A DNA stretch of 39,375 bases, taken from an uncultured Lachnospiraceae bacterium (lineage in GTDB: Bacteria > Bacillota > Clostridia > Lachnospirales > Lachnospiraceae). The notes beneath the pieces are model-generated. The model had not been told where the DNA came from, did not search any database, and worked only from the letters and a program-made list of their open reading frames with translations. This document shows, one piece after another, positions 16,619 to 24,295 of the stretch; the stretch's first letter is position 1; the number at the start of each line of letters is the position of its first letter. The stretch spans positions 1 through 39,375 of the forward strand of contig CATJIW010000189.1 of NCBI GenBank assembly GCA_949740745.1. Reading direction: 5' to 3'. The translations under genes and the position numbers were made by a program.

Positions 16619-17512
16619 ATGAAAAAACAAATGGTGATGGCAGTTATGATCCTGATGTTCCTGGCGGAAGGGTGTTCCGGACACACAGAAGGTTCTGTGG
16701 AGAAGGCAGAACCTGTGACGGGGATCCGGGAAACGGAAGAACGGGGACAGGAAGCAACGGAGGGGAGGACTTTGGAAGAGACAGTTTGTCCGGGGACGGA
16801 GCGGATGGCCGGGACGGAAACTATGGAGGCAGAAACGGAAGGCCAAGGACAGAACAAAAGTAAGATGGAGGCTGGTTCACGGTCTGCGGCGGTGGCCGCC
16901 ACGGAGGATGTAGAAACGTCCGCAACGGCGAATTCCGGAAAAAGGATTCCAACGGTTTCGGCAAATGCGTCGAAGGAAGATTCAGGGAGACTGGCGGTGA
17001 CGCCCACAAAGGAAGCAGTTCAGAGCTCTCCGGCGGCCCTTACGGAACCGTCCGGGACAGTTCCATCGGTGGAGACAGAACCGGATCCGGAGAACCTACC
17101 GGAGACCCAGCTGGAACCGGAAACTCAGCCGGAACCGGAAACGCCTGCGGAGGCTTTACCGGTTACGGAGCCGGAGACGGAAGCTCCGCCGGAAAGCCAG
17201 CCGGAGCCGAAAACGGCTTACGACTATCCCTTTGACATGGATTCCATCCGGTCGGACTGCATCGGGATCGGACAGGGGATGGGTCTTGCACTGGACGGTT
17301 CCCTCACGCCCGGAAATGCCGCCTGGTGGAACCCGGTGACGGCCTCTCAGAGCAATCAGGGAGCTGGGCTGAAACAGAGCTTAAAGTCCTATATTGCCTT
17401 TCACACTTCCGGTAACCTTGCCGGTTATGGGATGGATGAGATCACAATCTTTAACATTTACTGCGAACCGAGAGGAAACGGCGAATACTCCGTGTACTTC
17501 CTCTTCGGGTAA
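16619..17512 (+). CDS. lipoprotein with Pro/Glu/Thr-rich stalk, ICE-encoded
   Basis: A 297-aa protein that begins with a lipoprotein signal peptide: two Lys, a hydrophobic core and the lipobox LAEGC with Cys19 as the acylation site. Residues about 20-195 are low-complexity Thr/Glu/Pro/Ser with repeated P-E-T-E-P units, a likely surface stalk. A compact C-terminal domain (about 200-297) starts at YDYPFDMDSIRSDC and contains an Ala/Trp/Asn-rich segment; I do not recognise it. RBS AAGGAGGT precedes the ATG. It lies just before the large sortase-anchored adhesin and may act with it at the surface during mating contact, which is inference from position only. Confidence 0.75.
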   Translation: MKKQMVMAVMILMFLAEGCSGHTEGSVEKAEPVTGIRETEERGQEATEGRTLEETVCPGTERMAGTETMEAETEGQGQNKSKMEAGSRSAAVAATEDVETSATANSGKRIPTVSANASKEDSGRLAVTPTKEAVQSSPAALTEPSGTVPSVETEPDPENLPETQLEPETQPEPETPAEALPVTEPETEAPPESQPEPKTAYDYPFDMDSIRSDCIGIGQGMGLALDGSLTPGNAAWWNPVTASQSNQGAGLKQSLKSYIAFHTSGNLAGYGMDEITIFNIYCEPRGNGEYSVYFLFG

Positions 17513-17545
17513 CAAGAAGACCAAAATGAAATAGCACCAAGAGTA

Positions 17546-17579
17546 CCCCTCTGTTTTTCGCGGCAGAGGGGCTTTTTTT
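17546..17579 (+). terminator. Rho-independent terminator after the lipoprotein gene
   Basis: CCCCTCTG pairs with CAGAGGGG over a 10-nt loop, followed by a C and seven Ts. The structured leader of the adhesin gene starts immediately at the end of the T-run. Confidence 0.9.
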
Positions 17580-17670
17580 ATGCACATGGGTTCCCAGAGG
17601 AAGGATGTCAGCGAGGCCGACGGGCATCCTGTGCAGGCGGGTAGGGAAAAAGATCTCCCTTACTCGACAG
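17574..17670 (+). promoter_or_regulatory. structured leader RNA candidate, copy A (before the adhesin)
   Basis: Helix 1: TGCACA (17581-17586) plus TGGGTTCCC pair with GGGCATCC plus TGTGCA (17630-17635), enclosing CAGAGGAAG and a small hairpin GTCAGC/GCCGAC. Helix 2: GGGTAGGGA pairs with TCCC-TTACTC (17656-17665). The same layout and the same unpaired motifs recur at 33591-33685. Similarity covers about 95 nt and stops before each start codon. No promoter can fit between it and the terminator just upstream. Confidence 0.6.
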
Positions 17671-17700
17671 TCTGAAACCAAGAAAGGATCAGGAAAACTT

Positions 17701-20700
17701 ATGAAAAAAACGATGAGATCAGGAGGCAGACGCATCCTGTCGGCGATGCTCTGCCTGCTTATGGCAGTGACCGTTCTGCCCTCGTCTTCTGCCGCATGGA
17801 CAGGTGAGGAGGGGGAACATTGTACGTCCCTGGTGGGGGAAGCGTTTACAGGATATGACGGGGAGCATTATTATGCCCCGAAGGAGTCGAAGGTGCTCTA
17901 TTACGATAAAGACGGAAGCTTCCATGTACAGGAGGAAACTTCAGACGGATATGCCCGGACAAAATATCTGTTCGTGGATGATTCAGGTGGCCGGCACTGG
18001 GTGTACTGCGCGGAAACGAGCGTGCTGTACGGATCCGGAAACTCTTATGTATCTGAGAACAGCGACAACAGCGCCTATTTCCGGAACCTTCCTGTTTCCG
18101 CACAGTTTGGCATGATGCTGGCTCTGCTCTATGGCTGGCAGGAGGGAAAGGCTTCGCCGGTGCCGGGAACAAATGAGGACGATTATGCTTATGCCACTCA
18201 GGTTCTCATATGGGAATACCAACAGCAGATCAGGACGAGCCCGGCAGACCTGCATGACGCCAACGGCGTGGCGGGCGACACTTACCTTGCGACCCTTGCG
18301 GGAAGACCAGCCAGGAAGTGCTATGACTGGATGCTGGCCCAGATGGCCGGACATTACACGGTGCCGAGCTTTGCTTCCCGGAACCAGGACAGGGCGGATA
18401 CCCATACCCTGAGATATGATCCTGTCATGAAAAAGTACAGCCTCACCCTCACCGACACCAACAATACCCTTGCGGACATCCGGTTTTCGGCGGAAGGGCT
18501 TGCCGTATCCAGAAGCGGGAACCGGTACACGTTTACAAGCGACCATATGATCACGGAGCCGGTCATGGTAGCGGCACAGCGGAACGTGGCGGATACGGAC
18601 TGCAGGAAAATGCTGATCTGGGGGAGCGGCGGAAGGCAGACCATGGCATCCGGGGCCTCAGACCCGGTGTATTTTTATTTTGGGATCGCCACGGAGTCCG
18701 AAGGGACCGGGCGGATCCAAAAGACTTCCGAGGACGGCATTGTATCAGGGATTCGTTTTCATATTTCCGGAAACGGTGTGGAGGAGACGGTCACGACCGG
18801 GGAGGACGGGATGGCGGAGATCCGGCTCATGCCGGGGGAGTATGCGGTCACGGAGGAATCTGCGGATCGATACGAGCCCCAGACTGCCCAGACACTCACT
18901 GTGGTAAGCGGCGGGACATCCACGGTGACGTTTAACAATATCCTAAGGCGCGGGAGCCTGAAAGTCACCAAGACTTCCGAGGACGGACTGGCGGAGGGAA
19001 TGAAGTTCCATCTGTACGGTACGTCCTTTTCGGGCCTGCCCGTGGACGAATATGCGGTCACAAACGCCCAGGGGGTTGCCACCTTCCAGGACATCCTGAT
19101 CAGTGGCGGAACACCCTACACCCTTGAAGAAGTGGAGACGGCTTCCCGCTATGTCGTGCCTGCCTCTCAGACGGCAACGGTGGAGTGGGGAAAGGTGACG
19201 GAACGGAGCTTTCACAACGTTTTAAAGAAATTCCGTGTCACCGTGATAAAGACTGATGCAGAGACGGGAAGACCCCAGGGGGACGGTTCCCTTGCCGGGG
19301 CCGTTTACGGCATTTACAAGGGCGGAGAGCTGGTGGACACCTACACGACGGACGCAGAAGGACGGTTCACGACTGCTTATTACGCCTGCGGCAAGGACTG
19401 GAGCATCCGGGAGGTCAGCCCCTCCGAGGGATACCTTCTGGACGAGACGACCCATCCGGTGGGGGCGGAACCAGAACTTTACACCGTGGAGAGAAACAGC
19501 ACGGAGAGCGATGCGACGGAACAGGCCATGAAAGGCAAGATTGCCATCATCAAGCACACGGACGACGGAGAGACACAGATTGAGACGCCGGAAGCGGGAG
19601 CGGTCTTTGAAGTATTCCTCAGATCTGCCGGAAGCTACGAGGCCGCAAAGGAGACGGAGCGGGACATCCTCACCTGCGATGAGAACGGCTTTGCCGGGAC
19701 AAAGGACATGCCCTACGGCGTTTATACGGTGCGCCAGACTTCCGGATGGGAGGGCCGGGAGCTTATGAAGCCCTTTGACGTGTTTATCAGTCAGGATGGA
19801 CAGACTTACCGATACCTGATCAACAATGCAGATTTTAAGAGTTATGTGAAGATCGTGAAAACGGATGCAGAGACGGGAAAGGCCGTCCCTTACGCCGGTG
19901 CCGGATTCCAGATCTACGATCCGTCCGGAAACCTGGTCACGATGATGTTCACCTATCCCGAAGCGACCACCATCGACACCTTCTACACCGCGGAGGACGG
20001 CAGTCTCATCACGCCGCAGAAACTGCCTTCCGGGAAAGGGTATTCTCTCGTGGAAGTGCAGGCTCCCTATGGCTACGTGTTAAACCCGGAACCGGTCTCC
20101 TTTGACGTGGTGCAGGAGGATTCCGAGGAAGAAGGCGGTGTTACGGTCGTTGTCGTGGAACGTCCCAACCTGGCGCAGAAGGGAAGGATCACCATATCCA
20201 AATCCGGGGAGATCTTTCATTCCGTTGCGGAGAGTGAGGGGATGTACCAGCCCGTCTTTGCCGTGCGCGGACTGGAAGGAGCCGTTTACGAGATTGCCGC
20301 CGCCGAGGACATCGTAACGCCGGAAGGGACGATCCGGGCTTCCAAGGGGGAAGTGGTGGACACCGTGACCACGGACGGGGACGGCATGGCGAAGTCGAAG
20401 GAATTATACCTGGGCCGCTATGAAGTCCGGGAGACGGAGGCCCCCTTCGGCTATGTGAGGAGTGGGAAAGCCTATGAAGTAGAACTCGTGTACGCCGGTC
20501 AGGAAACGTCTGTGACGGAGACGGCCGCGGACGTTTACGACGAGCGGCAGAAGGTGGAGATCGGCCTGGCAAAGAGCCTGGAGGTGGACGAAGCTTACGG
20601 GATCGGAAGCGGCGGGGAGCTTTCCCACGTGACGTTCGGCCTGTACGCTTCGGAAGAACTTGCGGCGGAGGATGGCACGGCCATTCCTGCCGGCGGCCTG

Positions 20701-21906
20701 ATCGAGATCCTCTCCCTGGACGAAACCGGAAGAGGTGCGGCAAAGTCCGATCTGCCTTTTGGAAGTTATTATGTCAAGGAACTTTCCACCGACGATGCTT
20801 ACGTGATCGGTGAGACGGAATATCCGGTTGTCTTTGCTTATGCAGGCCAGGATACCGCCACCGTTCGCCTTTCCGCCAATGACGGGGAGGCCATTGAAAA
20901 TCCGATCCTTTATGGCTCCGTGAGCGGAAAGAAATCCGACGAGGACGGGAATGGACTGGAGGGAGCGGTGATCGGGATCTTTCCGGCCGGCACTTCTGAG
21001 TTTATAAAGGAAGCGGCGATCGAAACGACGGTATCCGGGAAAGACGGCCGGTTTTCGTTTGAGAAAGTTCCTTATGGCACCTGGGTCATCCGTGAGATCG
21101 AAAGCCCGGAGGGCTTCGTACTCTCCGAAAAGGAATTTTCCGTGGACGTCGGTGAAGCCGGGGAAGTGGTGGAGATCGAGCTGGTCAACGACTCTATCCA
21201 GGGCAGTCTTGTCGTGGTCAAGGTGGACGGGGACAATCCCGCCCGAAGGCTTTCCGGCGCGGTGTTCGAGGTCTACGCCGATACGAACCGGGACGGGAAA
21301 CTGGATCCGGAGGATGTACTGCTTGGCGGAATGGAGGAGACGGAAGCTGGCGTTTACCGGATGGACGGGCTTCGCTACGGGGATTATCTCGTCCGGGAAG
21401 CGGAAGCCCCTGCAGGATTTGTGGCGGACGGATTCGTCTATACTGTGTCCGTCCGAGAGAATGGAAAAACCTATGCCGTGGAAAACCGGGAAGGGATCGG
21501 CTTTGTCAACGAGGCCAGGAAAGGAGCTTTGAAGATCGTGAAAACTTCCGACGACCGCAAGGTGGAGGGCCTTTCTTTCCGAGTGACAGGAACGGACGGA
21601 TACGACCAGGTTTTTCAGACCGATGAACGGGGAGAGATCCTCATAGAGGGCCTGCGGATCGGGGAGTACACCGTGTCCGAGGTAAACAACAGCGTATCCG
21701 CCGGATATGTCCTGCCGGATGACCAGGCGACGGAGGTTCAGGCGGATGCTGTGGTGATCGTCCGGATGCACAACAGGCTTCGGGATGTTCCGGAGACGGG
21801 AGACGCCACAGATCTTACTCCCTGGGTGGCTCTTGCGGCCCTGTCGGCTGTCGGTGCCGGGATACTGGGCATTGTGATCCTGGGCAGGAAGAAAAAGGAA
21901 GATTAA
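17701..21906 (+). CDS. sortase-anchored thioester adhesin with CnaB-like repeats (SpaA-type)
   Basis: A 1401-aa surface protein. An N-terminal signal peptide (about 1-35) precedes a thioester domain: Cys103 in the motif VYCAE and Gln167 in ATQVLIWEYQ are the expected thioester pair used to bind host or cell surfaces covalently. From about residue 340 onward come roughly ten SpaA/CnaB-like beta domains, each starting with a K-T/KTDAETG-type strand and ending in an E-P-GY strand, normally stabilised by isopeptide bonds. The end is VPETG, a hydrophobic helix and RKKKED, a sortase signal. The track start at 17605 lies in the structured leader; ATG 17701 with AAAGGATCAGGA upstream is better. On an ICE it may promote donor-recipient contact or host adhesion. 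Confidence 0.88.
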   Translation: MKKTMRSGGRRILSAMLCLLMAVTVLPSSSAAWTGEEGEHCTSLVGEAFTGYDGEHYYAPKESKVLYYDKDGSFHVQEETSDGYARTKYLFVDDSGGRHWVYCAETSVLYGSGNSYVSENSDNSAYFRNLPVSAQFGMMLALLYGWQEGKASPVPGTNEDDYAYATQVLIWEYQQQIRTSPADLHDANGVAGDTYLATLAGRPARKCYDWMLAQMAGHYTVPSFASRNQDRADTHTLRYDPVMKKYSLTLTDTNNTLADIRFSAEGLAVSRSGNRYTFTSDHMITEPVMVAAQRNVADTDCRKMLIWGSGGRQTMASGASDPVYFYFGIATESEGTGRIQKTSEDGIVSGIRFHISGNGVEETVTTGEDGMAEIRLMPGEYAVTEESADRYEPQTAQTLTVVSGGTSTVTFNNILRRGSLKVTKTSEDGLAEGMKFHLYGTSFSGLPVDEYAVTNAQGVATFQDILISGGTPYTLEEVETASRYVVPASQTATVEWGKVTERSFHNVLKKFRVTVIKTDAETGRPQGDGSLAGAVYGIYKGGELVDTYTTDAEGRFTTAYYACGKDWSIREVSPSEGYLLDETTHPVGAEPELYTVERNSTESDATEQAMKGKIAIIKHTDDGETQIETPEAGAVFEVFLRSAGSYEAAKETERDILTCDENGFAGTKDMPYGVYTVRQTSGWEGRELMKPFDVFISQDGQTYRYLINNADFKSYVKIVKTDAETGKAVPYAGAGFQIYDPSGNLVTMMFTYPEATTIDTFYTAEDGSLITPQKLPSGKGYSLVEVQAPYGYVLNPEPVSFDVVQEDSEEEGGVTVVVVERPNLAQKGRITISKSGEIFHSVAESEGMYQPVFAVRGLEGAVYEIAAAEDIVTPEGTIRASKGEVVDTVTTDGDGMAKSKELYLGRYEVRETEAPFGYVRSGKAYEVELVYAGQETSVTETAADVYDERQKVEIGLAKSLEVDEAYGIGSGGELSHVTFGLYASEELAAEDGTAIPAGGLIEILSLDETGRGAAKSDLPFGSYYVKELSTDDAYVIGETEYPVVFAYAGQDTATVRLSANDGEAIENPILYGSVSGKKSDEDGNGLEGAVIGIFPAGTSEFIKEAAIETTVSGKDGRFSFEKVPYGTWVIREIESPEGFVLSEKEFSVDVGEAGEVVEIELVNDSIQGSLVVVKVDGDNPARRLSGAVFEVYADTNRDGKLDPEDVLLGGMEETEAGVYRMDGLRYGDYLVREAEAPAGFVADGFVYTVSVRENGKTYAVENREGIGFVNEARKGALKIVKTSDDRKVEGLSFRVTGTDGYDQVFQTDERGEILIEGLRIGEYTVSEVNNSVSAGYVLPDDQATEVQADAVVIVRMHNRLRDVPETGDATDLTPWVALAALSAVGAGILGIVILGRKKKED

Positions 21907-21924
21907 CGATTCGGCTTATGGGGG

Positions 21925-21953
21925 CGGGCGGCGACATGCCGCCCGTTTCCCTT
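21925..21953 (+). terminator. hairpin terminator after the adhesin gene
   Basis: CGGGCGGC and GCCGCCCG form a perfect 8-bp stem around GACAT, followed by TTTCCCTTT. The tail is interrupted by Cs, so termination may be partial. Confidence 0.6.
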
Positions 21954-21987
21954 TCAGGAGGATCGATAGGAGGAAGCTTTATGAGCG

Positions 21988-22104
21988 ATGGGAAACGAAG
22001 CCATCGATATCAAAAGGGCCAGAGAAAAACGGATGGAGCGGTATCGGGAAAAATGCGGGATTTCGAGAAGCCCATTAATCCGAGAAGACAGGGAGGAGCG
22101 ATGA
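21988..22104 (+). CDS. possible small protein (38 aa), coupled to the next gene
   Basis: The frame MGNEAIDIKRAREKRMERYREKCG... gives a highly charged, helical peptide whose TGA overlaps the next gene's ATG (TGATG), a sign of translational coupling. The ribosome site AGGAGG (21968-21973) is 14 bases away, which favours the competing ATG at 21981; that one opens an N-terminal extension of the next gene instead. I cannot decide between the two. Confidence 0.35.
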   Translation: MGNEAIDIKRAREKRMERYREKCGISRSPLIREDREER

Positions 22105-22811
22105 TGGAGATACGGACTTTGACACAGCCGGAACAGAAATACACCTATTCTCAAAGTATGCAACTTACGGGACAGACGGGTTGCATCGGGTATCTGCGGG
22201 GGGATTTTGGAAGTTCGGGAAGCGACTTTCATAACACCTGGAAGGATCAAAGGGGGCAGTGGAACACGGACGGATTTAAGGCAGAATTGGAGAAGGTTAT
22301 CCATACGCTTCGTGGAGACAACGGACTTCTGCACAACCGTCATGATATGGAGGCGATCGTAGAGGGATCGCCAGATGCCGCTTTTATGGGTGAGTGTGGT
22401 ACCGTGTACGGCTTCCGCGTGGATACGGATCAGCATGCTTTTCTGTTCCGCTGTGATCCGGCAAAAGGTGATCACAATTTTTATTGTTTCTGCTATGTAA
22501 GACGGTGGCTTGACCAACACATGTCCAATGCCGAAAGAGGCATCAGTTTTATAGATTCCGGATATCAAGAACTGTTCCGTATTCCTGACGGCGGTAAGAT
22601 CATGATCACGAATGCCTTGGGAGAAAAGACAGAACGCTCCTGTCGGTATATTGATGAATATCATGTCGAGATCGGGAAGGGATGGGATAACCTTTATCAT
22701 ATCTGCCAGTTTGCTGAAATAATGGAGAAAAACGGGGCGACTTACGAGCCAAAGCCGGAGGAAGAACCGATTGTAAGAAAGACAGCAAAACACAGAGAGC
22801 CGGAGCGATAG
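22104..22811 (+). CDS. conserved hypothetical ICE protein
   Basis: A soluble protein of about 235 residues, beginning MEIRTLTQPEQKYTYSQSMQLTGQTGCIGYLRGDFG. I recall similar unnamed proteins in Tn1549-like elements of Clostridia but no assigned function. It contains many Cys, His and aromatic residues in the middle (HAFLFRCD...HNFYCFCYVRRWLDQHM), a short segment suggestive of metal or DNA contact, and a charged C-terminus. No TM or signal peptide. The ORF track extends the frame to 21918, but GGGAGG at 22091-22096 supports the ATG pair at 22101/22104. It lies between the adhesin and the regulatory module. Function unknown. Confidence 0.7.
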   Translation: MEIRTLTQPEQKYTYSQSMQLTGQTGCIGYLRGDFGSSGSDFHNTWKDQRGQWNTDGFKAELEKVIHTLRGDNGLLHNRHDMEAIVEGSPDAAFMGECGTVYGFRVDTDQHAFLFRCDPAKGDHNFYCFCYVRRWLDQHMSNAERGISFIDSGYQELFRIPDGGKIMITNALGEKTERSCRYIDEYHVEIGKGWDNLYHICQFAEIMEKNGATYEPKPEEEPIVRKTAKHREPER

Positions 22812-23011
22812 GAGGGAGAAAAGGTGACCGTAAATCAAAAAGCCGTCAAGGTGGGGGGCATTTTTGACCGGTGAGGCGGAAAGCGGGCCGGGATAATGGC
22901 TTTCTTCCGGTAGACCGGCAGGCCGAAATATCGGACAGGAACAGGCGGCAGTGAAAGGGATCATTGCCGTCTGCTCATGGACGGACGATCCTTATATATT
23001 TGTCTGGAAAA

Positions 23012-23027
23012 GGACCGAGATTAGTCC
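23012..23027. promoter_or_regulatory. operator box 1 of XRE gene 1
   Basis: GGACCGAGATTAGTCC is an imperfect dyad of the class GRACYRA-NN-TYRGTYC. The same class of box occurs at 23064, 23802 and 23855, always in pairs about 52 bp apart upstream of an XRE gene. The 285-bp gap from 22812 to 23096 otherwise holds only two very short GTG-started frames that I do not call. Confidence 0.6.
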
Positions 23028-23063
23028 CTTTTGGATTTGGCCATCCAATAAGATAATATAAAA

Positions 23064-23079
23064 GAACCAAAATCGGTTC
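23064..23079. promoter_or_regulatory. operator box 2 of XRE gene 1
   Basis: GAACCAAAATCGGTTC is a dyad ending 17 bases before the ATG of the first XRE gene. Between the two boxes is an AT-rich GATAATATAAA segment that could be the -10 region, so binding would cover the promoter. Confidence 0.6.
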
Positions 23080-23096
23080 ATAAGCAAGAGGGTGGC

Positions 23097-23351
23097 ATGG
23101 AACAGAAGATCAAACAGGATGAGATCTGCATCGGAAAGAATATCAGACGGATCCGGAAGGAAAAGAAGATCGGGCAGACGGAATTGGCGGCTTTGCTACA
23201 ACTGGAGGATGTTGCGATGACGAGGGAAGCCCTGGTGAAGATCGAGAGGGGCATCCAGCATATACGGGCTTCCCAGCTTAAAGCAATCAAGAATGTGCTG
23301 GGGACGACGTATGAGGAATTATTAGAAGAGGAAGAAAGTTCAAAAAAATGA
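23097..23351 (+). CDS. XRE-family HTH repressor, copy 1
   Basis: An 84-aa Cro/C1-type DNA-binding protein: NIRRIRKEKKIGQTELAALLQLEDVAMTREALVKIERGIQHIRASQLKAIKNVLGTTYEEL, a single HTH domain with no other domain. It is a close paralogue of the gene at 23890 (roughly 85-90% identical by eye). Two dyad boxes upstream suggest autorepression. It is convergent with the alpha-CTD-like gene, and the two share a bidirectional terminator. In ICEs such small repressors often control excision or transfer, but here the targets are only inferred from the boxes. Confidence 0.88.
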   Translation: MEQKIKQDEICIGKNIRRIRKEKKIGQTELAALLQLEDVAMTREALVKIERGIQHIRASQLKAIKNVLGTTYEELLEEEESSKK

Positions 23352-23378
23352 CAGTCCGCTGTGGAACTGTCATTTTTT
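23342..23378. terminator. bidirectional terminator between XRE 1 and the alpha-CTD gene
   Basis: ATGACAGT and ACTGTCAT form an 8-bp stem; there are seven As before it and six Ts after it, so both strands get a T-run. It overlaps the stop codons of both convergent genes. Confidence 0.85.
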
Positions 23379-23765
23379 GTCAGGCAGGAAGCAGATACCG
23401 CGTTTTTGGCATTCTGCTTCTAGTTCTGCCATAGATTTAACGCCCAGGTTCCGAAACTGTAGAATTTGTTTTTTGGAATAACCAGATAACTGGGACAGAT
23501 AGAAGATCTTCTTTATGGCCAGCGCATTTTTGATTCTCATAGAAATCGGAAGTTCATAAATGGACGGTTCCCTGTCTGGATGGGACAGATACCCCAAAGG
23601 AATGAGTTCCTTCATGATCATTTTAAAGTAGTAACAATCGGGAAATTGTCTTTCCAGAGAGAAGAAGTCGTATGCTTCCAGCTCGGATGTGTTTGTAAAT
23701 CCCAAGTCACAAAGGATTTCTTTTAATCTGGTCGAGATACGCAGTTTTGTAATGGGTTTATCCAT
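23370..23765 (-). CDS. free-standing RNA polymerase alpha-CTD-like protein
   Basis: A 131-aa protein. The C-terminal half (LPISMRIKNALAIKKIFYLSQLSGYSKKQILQFRNLGVKSMAELEAEC) matches the helix-hairpin-helix fold of the RNA polymerase alpha C-terminal domain, including the RNLGxKSxxE signature. The N-terminal half (LRISTRLKEILCDLGFTNTSELEAYDFF) looks like a second, weaker copy. It lacks the alpha N-terminal domain, so it cannot assemble into polymerase; it may bind DNA or contact sigma or activators. The start has AAGGA eight bases upstream. It is divergent from XRE 2 across a region with two operator boxes. A decayed copy of its 3' end lies at 24146-24234. Confidence 0.75.
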   Translation of the reverse strand: MDKPITKLRISTRLKEILCDLGFTNTSELEAYDFFSLERQFPDCYYFKMIMKELIPLGYLSHPDREPSIYELPISMRIKNALAIKKIFYLSQLSGYSKKQILQFRNLGVKSMAELEAECQKRGICFLPDKK

Positions 23766-23801
23766 GTGTAATTCCTTCTTATGTCTTTCTTTGTGGATTT
23801 T

Positions 23802-23817
23802 GGACTGAAACTAGTCC
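23802..23817. promoter_or_regulatory. operator box 1 of XRE gene 2 / alpha-CTD gene
   Basis: GGACTGAAACTAGTCC is a dyad in the divergent region between the alpha-CTD-like gene and XRE 2. It is of the same class as the boxes before XRE 1. Confidence 0.6.
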
Positions 23818-23854
23818 CATTGTAACATATTAAGAAAATAAGATAAAGAGAAAA

Positions 23855-23870
23855 GGACTGAAATTGGTTC
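23855..23870. promoter_or_regulatory. operator box 2 of XRE gene 2
   Basis: GGACTGAAATTGGTTC is the second dyad, 53 bp centre to centre from the first and 19 bases before the XRE 2 start. This repeats the paired arrangement seen for XRE 1. Confidence 0.6.
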
Positions 23871-23889
23871 AAAAATTGGCGATGGGGCA

Positions 23890-24132
23890 GTGGAACAGAA
23901 AGTGAAACAGGATAAAATCTGCATTGGCTGGAACATCAGGAGAATCCGAAAGGAAAAGAAGATTGGGCAGACGGAATTGGTAGCTTTGCTACAGTTGGAG
24001 GATGTTACGATAACAAGAGAGGCCCTGGTAAAGATTGAGAGGGGCATCCAGCATATACAGGTTTCTCAGCTTAAGGCAATCAAGGATGTGCTGGGAACAA
24101 CGTATGAAGAGTTGTTTAGAGAAGAAGTGTAA
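23890..24132 (+). CDS. XRE-family HTH repressor, copy 2
   Basis: An 80-aa paralogue of the 23097 gene with the same HTH core (NIRRIRKEKKIGQTELVALLQLEDVTITREALVKIERGIQHIQVSQLKAIKDVLGTTYEEL). Differences include V for A in the HTH and a shorter C-terminus. It starts with GTG where copy 1 has ATG, and its ribosome site is weak. The upstream DNA repeats the operator pair of copy 1, so the duplication covered gene plus control region. The two repressors probably recognise the same boxes and could compete or form mixed dimers (inference). Confidence 0.82.
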   Translation: MEQKVKQDKICIGWNIRRIRKEKKIGQTELVALLQLEDVTITREALVKIERGIQHIQVSQLKAIKDVLGTTYEELFREEV

Positions 24133-24145
24133 GAAATAACGGCCC

Positions 24146-24234
24146 ACCTTTGGGAATGCCACGTTTTGGTATCTCACTTTTAATTTTACCGTAGACTTAA
24201 GCTTTATGTTTCAGAATTTCGGTGGCTTAGTTTG
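24146..24234 (-). pseudogene. decayed 3' remnant of a second alpha-CTD-like gene
   Basis: Reading the minus strand gives EILKHKA-stop-VYGKIKSEIPKRGI, which aligns with QILQFRNLGVKSMAELEAECQKRGI of the intact gene. At the DNA level about 60% of positions match and most changes are transitions, with small deletions. It sits in the same position and orientation relative to XRE 2 as the intact gene does to XRE 1. The rest of the gene is gone, replaced by AT-rich sequence. Confidence 0.55.
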
Positions 24235-24295
24235 TTTGGATAAATATTTAAAAAGAGGAGAACTACTATTATTTCAAAGGAGAAAAGATATAATT

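Noticed and set aside
17574-17670. Leader A as a c-di-GMP (GEMM) riboswitch
   Set aside because: TGCACA and GGG at the start looked similar, but the conserved GEMM core and tetraloop receptor parts are not present.
20404-21771. 455-aa minus-strand ORF
   Set aside because: Antisense to the CnaB repeats of the adhesin, with no recognisable domain; a shadow created by codon bias.
22812-22960. Two very short GTG-started frames (16 and 27 codons)
   Set aside because: They have a ribosome-like site but no conservation or composition evidence; too weak to call.
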